Shown: positions 36,101 to 49,321, counted from the stretch's first letter. The stretch: 64,000 nucleotides of DNA from Scortum barcoo (GCA_023238725.1 CM041554.1:21066050-21130049), one strand, 5' to 3'. Notes: generated by a model not told the origin, from the letters alone. Made by a program: numbers and translations.

Positions 36101-39100
36101 GACCCCTTCCTCACAGCAAGTTATTGGCATCAATAAAATGTCTGGCTAAATGAATTAAACAACACTTGATAGGAAATTGGTCTGATTATTTGACAGCTAC
36201 TGAGCAGAATTGATAAAAAAGTGATGTTGTATTGTTAAATATGGTGTTGAAATCCCTATTTCAAGTGTTGCAACTGTACCAGGCTGTATTTCACCTTCAC
36301 ATTTACAATAAATTCTTTTTCTTTTCCGTTTATTTTCAGTGTTTGAACACTAGCTGTCCCAGATGGCTCCTTGCAGAATTTGATAAAGCGGGTTTGGTTG
36401 TGTATTCCAACAGACCCCCCGCTTTCATTGGATCTCAACTCCACTGTTTCCTCATTACACCCTTATTACCTAGTCTGCTTGGATAAGCACAGCCAAATAA
36501 CACAGTCTTTCTACGCCATAACATGCAGCAGCCTGGAAAGCTCATTACAAGCATTCACTATTTAACACCACAAAGCAACGTATTTGAAAACATGAGTGAT
36601 CCCAACCAGGTACAAGCCTCCTTCACACGTAACCACAAATATCAGAGAAAGCTTTACTTACATGTTTGCTTTATTTTACATATAAAAATGCAAAAATCTC
36701 AGTTTTTCATATTTTTTTCAGTTTGGGCTGAATATGCATGGATCACTGCTAAACAGATAATCCTGTGACGCAAATTAGATGACAAATGCGTAAACTCCGA
36801 TATGCCACTCAGAGCAGTGCACAGAAGCACGCGGCACCTCTCCTCTCCTACTGCAGCCCCTCTTAGTCTGTCTGTAGTCTTTCACCTCTCTGTCTCTGAT
36901 CTTTCAACCCAACCTGCACATCTCCTTGTCTCTCCCGCAGTCCTTCTCTACAGCTCCTGTTCAGCACATCCCAGGGGTGTGTCATCCCTGCAGGTCCACC
37001 TCTAGACGTCAGGCATTATCGCAGCCACTGCAGTCTCAGGAAGCTTTGGCCTTTCCTTTTTAGAAGGATCTAAATGAGCCCCTCTACATTCTCCTCTGCC
37101 GCTTTGCCCCCAGGGATGGAAACCACACAGAGAATCCACCACCCACCTGCCCGCATTACTGCCCGGACAACACTCAACATCATCTACTGTCCCCACTCAT
37201 TCTGTGTTTCTCTCACTCTCTCAGGGTCTATATTTCCATCCCTCACTTTTTCTCACTTTCTTTTATGCCCTGTTTTGCTCTTCTGTCACACCTTTCATGC
37301 CGGCTTCCCGCCCTCCCCTTTCCCTCACCCTGGCTGTTCCTGTATTATTGTTGCTTTAGCGACCATATCACACTTTTGTTATGTTGACGCCTTCTGTGGC
37401 TTTGAGAATGGGCGTACTGTGTGTGTCTTTGTGTTTGATTTCACGCAGGGCTATGCCCGCTATCTGAGCTCCACAGGCTTGACCTCTCATCTTCACAGGC
37501 ACGTTAAAATGCACACGTATATGCTAATATAATCAGAATGAGCCCATTTAAACCTATAAGAGCCAGTGGTAAACATACTGTATAATGGCCATGTTTACCT
37601 CATTCTACATTCCCCTTTCTCCATTGACTTTGATGGGGCAAATGGCTACAGTAGCCAAGAACTGCTTTGTCCAAAGACTCTGCCAGACTCTGCCACTCGC
37701 ATCCTGGCATGACTTCCTCCATTTCCTGTATTCAAGACCGGATGGCAAGGAAAATGCACTGCTGGGTGGTCAGGAGGAGGCTTTAGCCCAGAGAAGCATC
37801 CACTGCTTCCTCTGTCCTCTCCATTCTTTGGGTAGAGAAGACTTCTAAGCATCTGCAAGAACAGTACATTGGACACAAACTACCTCTGCAGACCCAAGGA
37901 TTGATAACTGGTTTTGGCACCTCTGGATGGCTTCCAACGAGCAAAATTGGCTGCGTTCGCTGGTGGGAAGCCAGTGAGGGCTCTTGTGCGTGACGCTTCA
38001 CTAGCAACTTCGTCTGCTTAGAGCTCCTTACACAGCAGTTACTTAAACTGGTGGGACAGTGTGTACATACCACGTGTTACACGTCCTGGTGAAGTGTATC
38101 GCTTGTAGTCGCTGATGTTACCATGTGTCACAGAAGAAGCACATGTCTGTTTGCAGCCCTCCACAGACAGTGACAAAGGTTGAAGTGCTGAAGGATTTTG
38201 ACATTCAAAACTGGGTTTGAAACCAGGGAAAAAATTCAAATAAGATAGCGGCCGTGCGTGTATGCATGCACACATGCCCGTGTGTGTCCATGCATTCCAC
38301 TGCGTTACAGTCAACCTAGCCTGCTGATGATCAAAGAGAGAACAAAGCAGCTGCATGCCATTAAAAGTAAATGGTTGTGAGATTAAACGCAATCCCGCCC
38401 CTCTTCCTCCGATTGCGCTCTATCTTTGTCTTCTCCCCTCTGCGCCTCTGCCAGCTGCTGACACTCAAAAGCATCCCGTAGCTGCAGCAACAGAGCAGAG
38501 GAGTCACTGAAGAATATCCTGGGGCCGACTCTACTCCACTCCTGCAATCCTCAACGCACTCCCACTCACCGCATCCCCATATTCACTCTTTTATAGACAG
38601 GAAACTGCTCATGTGGGCTTCAGTGTGCGGCCTCTACACATGCAAGGGCGTCTGTAAAGGGGGACTTAACTCAAAGTAACATCTGGTCCAGCATTTGGCA
38701 CTCACTCAGGCTACTGTACAAGTCAAAAGCATCCAGCAGGGACAGTTTGTGAATAAGTGAGAGTGATTAATAGTTGTTTTGGGACTGAGTAGAATGACTG
38801 GCACTAAGTACAGGTCTCTCAAAACCGGATGTGCCCTTTGAATTCACTCTATGCCATTATCCACACAAACGTGAATACACCTCAGCTTGATCTGTCAAAT
38901 CCTGTTTGTGCATATGAAAATGAAAGTGCTAGTTATTAGCATGGGTGTTGGCATAGGTGTATGCACACACGGGTGTAAACACCAGGTGAAAAATGAGACA
39001 AATAATAGGATAAGGCCAGGGAAATGCATGCTGAAGGCGCCAGCTATTTAGCACCGATGCTGGCTCTTATTCACACCGACACACATGCGCGTGCGACACA

Positions 39101-40070
39101 CACACACACACAGTTACATTTATTGGGTACCAAACAGGACAATTAATAGACAGAGTCCAGGGAAATGCATGCTGACATCCACAATTTTCTTATACTAAAA
39201 TTCATTTATTAGACAATGTTGTGTGGGTTTTGTGAGAGTTGCGTTAATCTATGTTTACTATGTAATGACCCTCTTTGACTCTGCTTTGACAGCTTTTGAT
39301 AAATGAGGCAGATTGTAAATGTCAGTGTTATCAAGTGGTTTTTTTTTTTCATTCTCAGCCGAGTCACTTGCTTCCTAGGCTGTAATTAAACATGTTCCCC
39401 AGCCGCAGAATTTAAATGTGTGTGTATGTGTCTACGGATGTATGCTGCATTTCTTATACACTCGTGTGTCTGTTCTGATGCTGGTTCTGTCCTTGCTTCT
39501 GTGATAAAAATGATACCAATGCAAATGATTTGCTTTCCAACTGATGTTACTGCGTGTGTAAATAAACTTCAATCGCTATAGGATTACCATGCAGATGAAG
39601 ACGCATTACGAATCATGCTATAGTGTTTCAGAAATTGTTGACAGAGAAGATGAAAGAATTCCATATAAGTGATAATACAATGATAATATAATATGATAAT
39701 ACAATGGTGGTGTACTGCTGAAAAAATAACAGACAAGGCAGAGGCAAGGAATGCTAACACACAGTGCCTTCTCCACCACTGATAATTTCTACATCAAGAC
39801 AACTTGGTAGAGAAATTCACCATGCTTATACCACCAGCACTTTGCCTCTTCAAAGGAATTTTCATGATCTCAGAAATATATGTTGTCTGCCTGAATGATA
39901 AATGTTTGCCTGAGTAGAAACCAACTTTTAAATTTAAAAACAAAATCAAGATACAATTTATGGCTGTTTATATGACTTACCACTGTCAACAAAGATAATT
40001 TCTGTTAAAAAGTCATCCAATTTTTTAAAAAAACTTGAAACATCTCCTCCCAGGAAGGTACAGTAGTGAT

Positions 40071-40084
40071 GTTCCCATGGTTAC
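40071..40084. promoter_or_regulatory. RFX X-box-like motif (intronic)
   Basis: Read on the minus strand this is GTAACCATGGGAAC, which satisfies the GTNRCC-CATGG-type palindrome of RFX sites. Motif match only. Confidence 0.35.
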
Positions 40085-42319
40085 CTGAAGGTTTGTTTTG
40101 CACAATGAGTTATTATAGATTAGTGGTTCAACTGTTGTCAAGAATCTTGATGTGTCCTGCTCAACCTACCAGCCTTTCAGAGAGTATTTTTTGTGTCCAT
40201 GGTTTAGAGCCCTTTGTGAACATTTTTTGTAACATAGCATAGCTTTTTAAAATTAAAATTTTTTAAAAGATTCATAATATTAATTAAATTTTTTGTGTTT
40301 TTCAGAAAGCATTGCGGTCCAAAACTGAGTTTTTTAATGTGCTAAAATGAGAAAGGAGTACAAAGGAAAACCTATGTGTTCATGCCTAAACCTTGACTTG
40401 ACTTGATGGGTACACTCTGGATGATTATGTGTGACAAATAAACCTGAGTTTGAACTTGAACCTGATCTTTGACGGCCCAGAATGCAAATCCACAATAAAC
40501 CTCTCATATCTCATTTCTCTTAGTATCAAAGAACATATCGACTCATTACTGACCAAAAGCATTTACACATTGATATATGTAATTTACTGATATTCCTGAA
40601 TTAATTTAGCAAAAGATCTATATTTAGCTCAGCAGTGCACACTCCTATCATCATACACTGCATGGTCATTCTAGTCAACAGTGTCTGTATTTATTCGTAG
40701 TTTGGGGTGTTTACCTCACAGCATTTAACACTTCCCATCCCATTTCACTGTTTAGATCTCCAGACTAATGATTTTTTAAAATAATTCTTTATTTGTTTTT
40801 TTTTTTTAATTCTTTTAAAGTGTGTCTTGGGGATAATATTCTATGTTGAGTTTTTCAGCATTGCTGAAATTAATTTTCAAATTGATTCCTTAGAAGATGT
40901 AAGTAGAGTTTCCCCCTGTTATAGGCAACAGTGAGGCATGTCTCCCAGTCTAGTCAGCTTTGGCCTCCTATTCATGGATGAGAGGTGTTTCACTGCTTAG
41001 CGCTACACCTCTCAGTGACAAGACCTCCTCCAGAGTGCATGGTGTTGTGTCATGTCCTGTCATGTCCTGTCCAACCCAGACTGCTGTCCTCTGGGCAGGA
41101 GTAGAACCAGCCCAGGGATGGATGACATTTGTCACACCTATTTTTGGTCTCCTCATTAGGAAGTGCAAGGGCCCCTATGGCTCATGCAGGAGCCAAAAGA
41201 ACGGATGTCATATGGGAGGTGTGGGAAGTGTTTGACCATGACACTCCTATTTGGGCATATCTGTTAGGTTGTTACTGCGCTGCTAATGGCGGCGTTAATT
41301 ACATGCCACATGTAATGGGATATGTATGTGTGCATGCGTGTGTGATAATCAACACCAAACCATACGAGGTTGACTGTCAGCGTGCTCAGTCATCCTGTCA
41401 CGACATGTCAGTCATACAGGGGAGGTAATGTCGTAAAGCATCTCAGCTACTGCCACTCAGTCGCAGATAGAAACTGAGCTGTTTAATGAAATAGTAGACA
41501 CATTTCCATCCACGTTTAAATAAAAAAAAAATATTCTAGTTTCATTGTTTCCCAATGCAACATTTCAAACAAACCTTACTTTGATTCCTGACATGCCCAT
41601 TAAGGTTAAAATAATGTGCCAGTGTTTGAGCAGTATGTGTGCTAATGCTTTGTTTACTTATTAGAGCAAAATGCACGTTTAGTTTCCAGATGTCAAGATA
41701 AATCATTTTAATCTCGACAGTATCACCTGCTACAAACCACTTTGTTTTTAATCCGGGCAAATAAGAGTCAAAGAATAATCTCCTTTTTGAGGGATGAGGC
41801 ATTTTATCTGATGGTCATGGGAGTGATGACTGAGATAAGATATTTAGCCAAAGAGAAAAGAAAGACTTTAATACTTTAATACTCCAAATAAGGAGTTACA
41901 AGTTCACTAGAGAGCAGATCTTGGAGTAAAAAAAACACTTTTTTTCTTATGATTTGATTAGATTGTTGTTGTTTTCTTAAAAGCTAAGAGGCTCATTCAA
42001 TTTTTGACCTTATGAATTACAGGTGTTTTTTATAACCAAGAATATTAATATTGAGAATTCTGCAATAACCCTCATTGAGTGTGTTCAGTGACCTTTTAAA
42101 CCCCCAATGCCAATGTTTTTCTTTCTACAATATCTACGCATGGCAAATACATTGTCGTTAAGGTTAGGGAAATAATTTATTTAATAAACATTTTTGTCCC
42201 TGATCCCAATATTGAGTGTCTGCTAATATCAAGCCCTGATTGGATATTTCTATTTTCCACACAGTGCACTCTTTAAGTACAGAGATACTCAAATTAATCT
42301 AGTGGAGATGCTTGACAAT

Positions 42320-42420
42320 TAAAGATAAGATAAGATCCTTTATTGGGGAAATTTCATCATTATATATAGTATAAAATAGCTCTACAATGCATTACAATTT
42401 CCTGCATCCAGTCTGTACCT
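42320..42420. repeat. retroelement-like tail ('agataagatcctttattggggaaattt')
   Basis: An AGATAAGATAAG string runs into 'cctttattggggaaatttcatcattata' and 'gctctacaatgcattacaatt'. This is the decayed form of a teleost repeat end usually read as 'cctttattagtccc..ggggaaattcacagtgttacagc'. I recognise the pattern but cannot assign the family. A related copy is at 44685. Confidence 0.55.
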
Positions 42421-42820
42421 TAATGTTTTTTCTTTCTTTTTTTTTTTTAATTTTTTTTACAAAAGAGCAGAGTATAAAAGATAAAAGAGCAAATCCTTCA
42501 CTGTAATCTTTTTGGCCTTGTAGCCATCTTTGGGGAATTTTTCTGTCTCTCTTTAAAAGTATCCATCAGTGTTTGTTGCTTCGGTGCAGCATTTGTCTGT
42601 TACCTGAATGAACTGTATTCTGTTGAGAGTTTACTCTCCTCGTCTGTGCAACCTTTGTGCAGATTATATTAATAAATGAAACAAGTGCACTTAAATCAGG
42701 TAAATAACATAAAATAAACAGAAACATACTGCGTTTGCTGTTGTTTATGGTGCATGTGAGGCTCAGCCTCTTCGGGGTGAAGAGTGCTGTACATAAACTG
42801 TTCAAGCTCAGTGACATGCT

Positions 42821-42838
42821 ATTGCCATGGTAAGCAAT
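42821..42838. promoter_or_regulatory. RFX X-box-like palindrome (intronic)
   Basis: ATTGCCATGGTAAGCAAT contains the X-box-like ATTGCCATGGTAA centred on CCATGG. Motif match only. Confidence 0.35.
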
Positions 42839-43683
42839 ACATCTCTAATTGTGGCTATAGCAAATTAGCTATAATAACTGCATGGTTGAGCTTAGGCAAT
42901 TAAGAAACAAATTTATAGCTATATTCATTGATATCAATTGATTTTTTTTTCTTTTAGTTTTAGGCCACTTTTTAGTGCTACAGGACAAGCTGCAAACACA
43001 ACACTGACATATTATAACCTTATTAAGTTGTTGTGATGAATGTGTTACCAAACAGTTGCCTACTCATTTAGAGCCTTCATCTCTAAATGCTTCAACGTCT
43101 CTAACTTTGTCTGCTGTCTGGTGCCCGGTGGGAAGCGTACAGTGGGTTTATTAGAGCTTTTTCATTGAAAACAGCTGCCTGCTGCGCGTACAAATGAGGT
43201 TGACGAGGGCGGTGTGAATGAACTGAACAGGAATGAACAGGAAAAGGGTGCGGCCATAACACTAAAAACAATGAGCTGAAAGACAATAAAACACTCCATG
43301 GAGCTGAGGGGAACTGCATATCCGGGTGATTAGAAGAAGAAAATTAATTGCAGTCCTGCGAGATGATGCAAACTCCGCCCCGGTCTCCGCAGGCTTCTTT
43401 TCTGCCTCGCTATAAAGGGCACGCTATTTCCTGCACTGAAAGTTAGCAGTGGGCATAAATCGAATTGTTCAATACGAACACAGGGAGAGTGGGCTGGTAT
43501 TTCCATGTGTAAATGAAGAGTTTTACTTAAAGAAGAGAAATAATTATTTTGTATGAAAAAAAAGAACAAAAAACCTCATTATCAACATCTGTCGAGGTTT
43601 TGTTCGTTATCATCCTCACTTCTGATGTGTGGACGTATGCACCCGTGCAACATGCACTTCATTTTATGCGCTTCTTCACCTCA

Positions 43684-43696
43684 TCACCATGGAAAC
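43684..43696. promoter_or_regulatory. RFX X-box-like motif (intronic)
   Basis: TCACCATGGAAAC keeps the CCATGGAAAC half of the X-box. The other half is weaker. Confidence 0.25.
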
Positions 43697-43984
43697 GCTG
43701 ATTTGTGAAGATGTTTATTAGTATTCTCTACTGCTGCGCTGTGCTGTGTGTGCGTGTGTGTGTGTGAGAGAGTGTAATCGTATGTATGATAATTATGGCT
43801 GCACAACAATCCCACAAACTCCATTCTCACTCTCACCGACAACAGTGACCTTGAACATTGACCTTTGTATAACATGTATTCAAGTCAAAGCCCGGCTACT
43901 CTTTCATGCTCTTTGTCTCTCTGCTCAGGTGCTTTCATTAAATCCGCAATGTTTGCTTATCATTCAAGTATACGCCGTACCCCT

Positions 43985-44008
43985 CTGTCTGTCTGTCTGT
44001 CTGTCTGT
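43985..44008. repeat. (CTGT)6 tetranucleotide repeat
   Basis: Six CTGT units in a pyrimidine-rich stretch that continues to a CT repeat near 44036-44050. Confidence 0.9.
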
Positions 44009-44684
44009 GCTCTGCCTCTGTCTTTTTCTCTCTGCCTCTCTCTCTCTCTACAGAAACTGTTTACCATGACCAAGGATTTCATCATCTTCACTACCTCATC
44101 TTATGATCCCCTTTTTCGTCATCGGCTCGCCTTGCTCTTTGTTTTACTCCCTTTTTTTTTCCACCCTTATCAACTTAAGGGGAAGTACAATTTTCTCTTC
44201 TTCACACAGTATGTAGCACAGCAGCGGCCTGTGTGAACTTAACTGTGGATCATTTTTCATTGCTCTGACACAAAATGAATCCAATGACCACGTCTTTCAA
44301 AATTTATGAATGCATGAATCTTCTCGCTCAAACTCCAGCAATTGTCTCTGGACTGTATCTACAGCCCATTTTGCATATGTTTACATACTCATTTTCTTTT
44401 TCTAATTTTATTGCTATCTATGAAAAAGAGGGGAACACTTGGGAAGAGGTGATTTACATAAACATGGGCAGAGATAGACAAGTGTCTGATAGGGGACGAA
44501 TAGTGGCCGTGAGAGTGAGAGGGAGGGTGTGTGGTGGGAGACGGGATGGCAGAGAAGAAGACCATCTGCACTGTCACCTCTGATGAGCTTAGGGCTTGCT
44601 GTTACTTGTCTGTATCTGTATCATCAGTGGATGTCTTGAACATGCAGCATGTTAAGTGTGCATACACAGTTTTAATGTTACAGT

Positions 44685-44790
44685 AAGATAAGACAAGATG
44701 AGGCTTTATTTATGTTCCTGAGGGGGACATTCACATGTTACAGCAATACAGAAACCGGTAATGAAGAAAGGAAAAAAATTAAAAATAGAG
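44685..44790. repeat. retroelement-like tail, second copy
   Basis: 'taagataagacaagatgaggctttatttatgttcctgagggggacattcacatgttacagcaatacag' fits the same teleost tail pattern as 42320-42420, and the '..ggacattcacatgttacagca' part is better preserved. The family is not assigned. Confidence 0.6.
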
Positions 44791-47358
44791 ATAAAAAAAA
44801 AAATTGGAGAGATGGCAGCATGGGGATTAAAAAAGATAATTGTTAGAAGAAAAATTAGAACAGGTACACACAAAAACACTTACACCAATAACAGGCAGCT
44901 ACCAAGTGTATCATAATAAATTATATAAATTGAAGTATGTTGATATATTTGTAATAATCTGAAAATGAGATTCACTTGAGTCATTTTTTTATGTGTGTTA
45001 AGACAACTATATGGAGAGCTATGAAAGTGAAAAAGTGAGTCAACACTGAGAAATATGTGTAACTAAAAAAAAACAATATTCCCCATCTTGTCTTCAGTTT
45101 TACATTCCAGCTCCTTTATGTTTTCACAGCGCGCTGAACAGCTCAATGATTTTTTTAAAATGCATCTTGTCTTGTAGTGAGTCACTGGGAGGAGAGGCAG
45201 TGTGACAGATTATGGGCGACACAGGAGAGCAACTTCAGCCGGGGTTTGATCCCAGGAGGGCAAGAATATGTGACCCCTGAAAGTTGGGTCCTAAGTACTA
45301 TATTGTATATACTTTGTCATTGCTATTGTTTTTCCTGACTCTACCGACTCTTTCCTTCTTTCTTTCTTCTGCGTTTGTTGAAACATTTCTGTACTCATTC
45401 ATTTTTTTGGGGATACTGAAGTGCATTGCAGATGAATTTTGAATTGGATGCAAATGAAAATGGAAAATATTAAGAAATGACACATTCTGGCTGCTATTAG
45501 CCACAAATTCCTGCATTTTCTTAGCTGTGAAAAAGAAAATAAGCCTTTTACTGTTATTAACAGTAATTTCAGCTATTTCATGGGATTGTTGGGGAACCTA
45601 CCGTGCACAGTTGCATTTGCTGCCTGATTTTGATGCACCCTCCACCCAGGAGCAAATCAGTTCACTAGTTCAGCACTTCAGGGCAAATCAGAACTTGTTC
45701 TGAACTGGCGCTCCCTCCAAAGCTCGAAATGGCTTGTCCGAGGGTGGCCTGCACTGCAAACTATTGGATCTGGAAAAAGCAACATAATTGCAGGCACTGA
45801 AGCCCACACGTTCTGCCTGTTTTACATCCTTTACAGAATTACACGGTGGGGTGAGGCAAAGTCAACCAGCATAATGCAGAGTCCTGCTGCCTATACTTTG
45901 CCTGTCAAACTGCTAACAAGCACAAATGATTTTTTAATGATAGGCCCCTCTATCCCACAAAGCTGTCTACTCACAAACACTCATACTGCGTACACACACA
46001 CACACACACTGCACACATGCGCTCCCACACATCCATAATGAGTTTTATCAAGGGAAGTACATGTGGTTTAATGGATCACTGCAAATGCCATTCCCACTCA
46101 CACTATTGTATTCGAGTTCCAACGAGATGCTTCCCCCCCCTTGTCACTTATTTTTTGGAGACACGTGTGTTGCATGAATACTCCAAATGATGATGTATCT
46201 CAGGTGCAGGAAAGTGAAGTCCCTCATGAGCAAAGAAACAAGCTGTTAGTTCTGCTTCTGTTCTGCCTTTTCTTAATATTCCCATTTCACAAGCAATATT
46301 GCCCTCTTTTCATTTAATTACAGCTTCAATTTGATTGAGTATATACCAATTGTGTCCCATTGTGTACATCTCATATTATGTTTCCGCGTGTTCTGAAAAA
46401 CAGGCTTGCATTGCGAGGATATAAACTGTGTGTCCTTGCAGCTGAGTAACCTAAATGTACTATTTACATACGAATTTCACACTGTTTTACTGTCTTTGTT
46501 TCTTCCACGTCCTTCTGCTTTGCCTTTTGGTCTATTAATGAAAAGTCTATCGCACAAGTCAGTGCACTTTTTTTTCCTCTTCTTTTCATTTAAATTTGAT
46601 TGAGCATATACTATCTAGTCTTGTACAGCTTGTATTCTATTTCCATATGTGCTGAAACTCAGTAACCCTGTAATCCCATTCACTTTCTCAAATACACACA
46701 AAATATTGCATGGGTTTCTTTTCAAATCAGTTTTCATCTCTCCCTTCCTTCCGCTCTGTTTTTCTCGCTCCCTCCCCTTCCACTAGTAAAAAGCATTCAG
46801 GGAAGCATTCTAGGCCACGCTGCTTTTGCCCTGTAGCACAGTGTAATTCAGATATACAGCACAGCACATTCATATTGAACGCACAGATCAACCGACAGAC
46901 AAACATGCATGTCAGCGCGCACACTACGAACAGATGTGCGTAGCCCAAGGCAGCTGCCGAAGCTGCTCAAGGCGCCAAGCACACATTAATGTGGATTAAA
47001 GGCGCAAGTGTGACAGTGACAGTGTCGTACCAAGACAAAGGCATTGATCGGATTAGAATGCAGTGTCACATTTGCCCCCACATCTGTCATAATATCATGT
47101 AACAAACATGCGATTGGTTTTCTATTTGTGGAATAACTGTGATAGATTTTCATGTCTGCTTCAACCCGCCGCACCAATCCATCTTTCTTTGAGCACATGT
47201 AGATTGCTACGGCATCAGGGCTGTGTCTACCGCTGATGGTGATAAGGAGTGATTGGATTTTGCATGTGTAATCACTGGTTATGGGATGTTAATTGTACAG
47301 AGCGGTGGCCTGTGGGATGTAACATTAGATATGTGTGTGCAAGCCCAACGCACACACT

Positions 47359-47361
<3 letters not shown>

Positions 47362-47390
<29 letters not shown>
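47362..47390. repeat. (CA)n microsatellite
   Basis: An uninterrupted CA tract about 210 bp upstream of the candidate 45-nt exon. Confidence 0.95.
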
Positions 47391-47392
<2 letters not shown>

Positions 47393-47600
47393 TCACGTTG
47401 TGTAACCGTTTCCACATAACATTTGTTTAGACTAGAGTATGTGTTTGTGGCCCAATTATTGTCATTGTGGTTGGATGGGATGATTTGCATAAAGACTAAT
47501 CCTAACTGTGATTGTGGAGTAGACACTTTACTAGCGAGCAGTTCAGTTTAGGATGATTTGCTGACTGACGCTAAAGAACCCGTGTGCTCTACTCTCTCAG

Positions 47601-47645
47601 GCCTCCTGGAGTTCTCTCCCGTCCTCCTACGATACTTCATCTCAG
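47601..47645 (+). CDS. tenm2: candidate tenm2 cassette exon, 45 nt (15-residue insert)
   Basis: This segment is flanked by a pyrimidine-rich acceptor (GCTCTACTCTCTCAG, AG at 47599-47600) with a branch-point-like GCTGAC about 35 bases upstream, and by a good donor (CAG|GTATGG at 47646). Its length is a multiple of three. Joined in phase 1 to both coding neighbours it is open and would insert GLLEFSPVLLRYFIS between residues 75 and 76, just before the conserved GNFTLAEL. Against it, the insert is unusually hydrophobic for this charged cytoplasmic domain and I do not recall an equivalent in other teneurins. An open in-frame 45-mer with fair splice sites can also occur by chance in a 16-kb intron. 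Confidence 0.33.
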
Positions 47646-49027
47646 GTATGGGCTCAACGACTAGAGTTAGATCACGTGTATATAAAGTAGTACTATAGTG
47701 TATATTAACAGCAGATTGTAGAAGTCCCTGGTGTCACGTATAGTAAAGAAGGTTCCTTTTGTCATTCTTTATGATAAGTGGGAGGAAAAGACAAAGAAGC
47801 AAAGAAGACAAGGAATGGTAATATCCCTGATGTCTTACAGTGCTCAGGTGCCTCTGTAGCTCACTGGATGCTCGGCAAGCTGTAGCCTAGAAGCTGCATC
47901 CACCTGTGGAGTTGTGCGCTTGCCTCTGCTCTCCAGTCCTGCCCATCTGTTTATCTGAGTAGAAGTATAGAGCCTTTCACCACTTCCCCGGCTAAGTTTC
48001 CTTTCAGGCCCTCCCGCGCCTCATTACTTCCAGCGCAACTCTCGAGTTGCTTGCGAGGCTGTGAAGAGGAGCCGTGAAGATCCAGCAGACGATTTTCATC
48101 TGCTTAATTCCTCTCCCTCTGATTGCGTCCGTACGCCTGATGAGTCACAGTTAACCCAGTCACACAGCTGTGTGATTCCCAGCGCGTTGATTCATACAGT
48201 GTGCCGCCACAATGCCAACCTCTCTTCACTCGCCCCTTCCTTTCCCCTCCCTCATAAACTGCTAATGAAGTGAATCACAACTGTTTTTCCCCCGATCCCT
48301 TTACCCCAACAGCTGATGGTGAGCGATTGCATCCACAATACTCTTTTAATTAGTATAGAGAATAAATTGGTTGAGCATGCCTTTTTCCTTAATTGCTTTT
48401 TCCTCAGCTTGGATTTAATTGGGCTGCAGCACTGTTTATTGATCTCCTTTGATGTGCTTTAATTTGGATAATTTTATATATTTATTTTGGACGTGACGAG
48501 TCGGTTTGTCTTGAGGGGGAGAGTGTTAGGCAGAGGGGCCGGTACTGCAGCAGACTGCAGTATATTCAAGGAGCCTGGGGTCCAGCGTGTGATGGCAACT
48601 AGGTGGGGAGATGATCAAACCCAGAAGGCAGCAAAGCAGCTCCACTACAGTCTGAGAGGCTTCAAGTGAACAGCTCTTTGATCTCACATCAACACCTCAT
48701 GAATGCCAATGCGCAGCAGTAAAGCAAGTGAGGCAGGCCTTCTAAGCCAGCCTTAACAGGCCTGCAGGCCAGTACATATTCCTTCCAGCAGCTAGTTTGT
48801 AGTGTGTGCCTGATTCATGCTGCGTCATCTCTCCCCCTCCTGCCTGCCACAACAAAGCCCAATTTTCAGCCTCCGCCTCCATAGTTTCATAATTAGTGTG
48901 CTTCTCTGCGTGTGATTGTGGGTTTGTTCGCTAGATATATCCGTGCGCATTTGCTCGTGCGAGTGTTTGTGTGTGTGTGCATCTCCATTCACTGTTGTAC
49001 TGACTAACTACGCTTTTTCCCTCGCAG

Positions 49028-49321
49028 GGGGTAACTTCACTCTGGCCGAGCTGGGGGTTTGTGAGCCAACTCCCCCACCGCACCCCGCTGCCGTTCCCTA
49101 CTGTCCCGACCTGGGCCTCCTCCAGAGGGGGTACTCCCTCAGCGCCGGCTCCGACGCAGACTCGGACCCAGAGGGGCCACTCTCCCCGGAGAGAGCCATC
49201 CAGCTGTGGGCCGGACGAGGCAGGGTAAAGTCCCGCCGCAGCTCAGGAGTATCCAGCCGCGAGAACTCGGCCCTCACCCTCACTGACTCTGAGAATGAAA
49301 ACAAGTCTGACGACGAGTCAG
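49028..49321 (+). CDS. tenm2: teneurin-2, second secure coding exon (residues 76-173)
   Basis: Acceptor TTTTTCCCTCGCAG ends at 49027 and donor TCAG|GTAGGA begins at 49322. The exon is 294 nt, phase 1 at both ends. Joined to exon 1 it reads RQ-GG-NFTLAELGVCEP, then a proline-rich stretch, then RGYSLSAGSDADSD, LSPERAIQLW, VKSRRSSGVSSREN and SALTLTDSENENKSDDES. These are the conserved blocks of the teneurin intracellular domain in their usual order. NFTLAEL and SRRSSG..SRENSALTLTDS..NENKSDDE are the teneurin-2 versions as I remember them. Between QLW and VKSRR this protein has AGRGR, about two residues more than the mammalian form I recall. Serine- and acidic-rich blocks suggest phosphorylation and partner binding, an inference from composition. 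The frame continues into an exon outside these coordinates through a split codon beginning with G. Confidence 0.95.

Larger units (their letters stand above)
32656..49027 (+). other. tenm2: tenm2 intron after the first coding exon (16.4 kb)
   Basis: Bounded by GTGAGT at 32656 and CCTCGCAG ending at 49027. It holds MITE copy B, poly-T tracts, CA/GT and CTGT repeats, two retroelement-like tails, X-box-like motifs and one candidate cassette exon (47601-47645). A short 'gacaaataaacctgagtttgaacttgaac' type tail near 40430-40465 resembles the 3' end of a LINE. The intron is far shorter than I would expect for a mammalian orthologue. I see no other gene within it on either strand. Confidence 0.7.

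Noticed and set aside
37440..37476. Exon-like stretch GGCTATGCCCGCTATCTGAG after a TTTCACGCAG acceptor
   Set aside because: No GT donor follows at the end of the apparent exon, and the frame does not give teneurin-like sequence.
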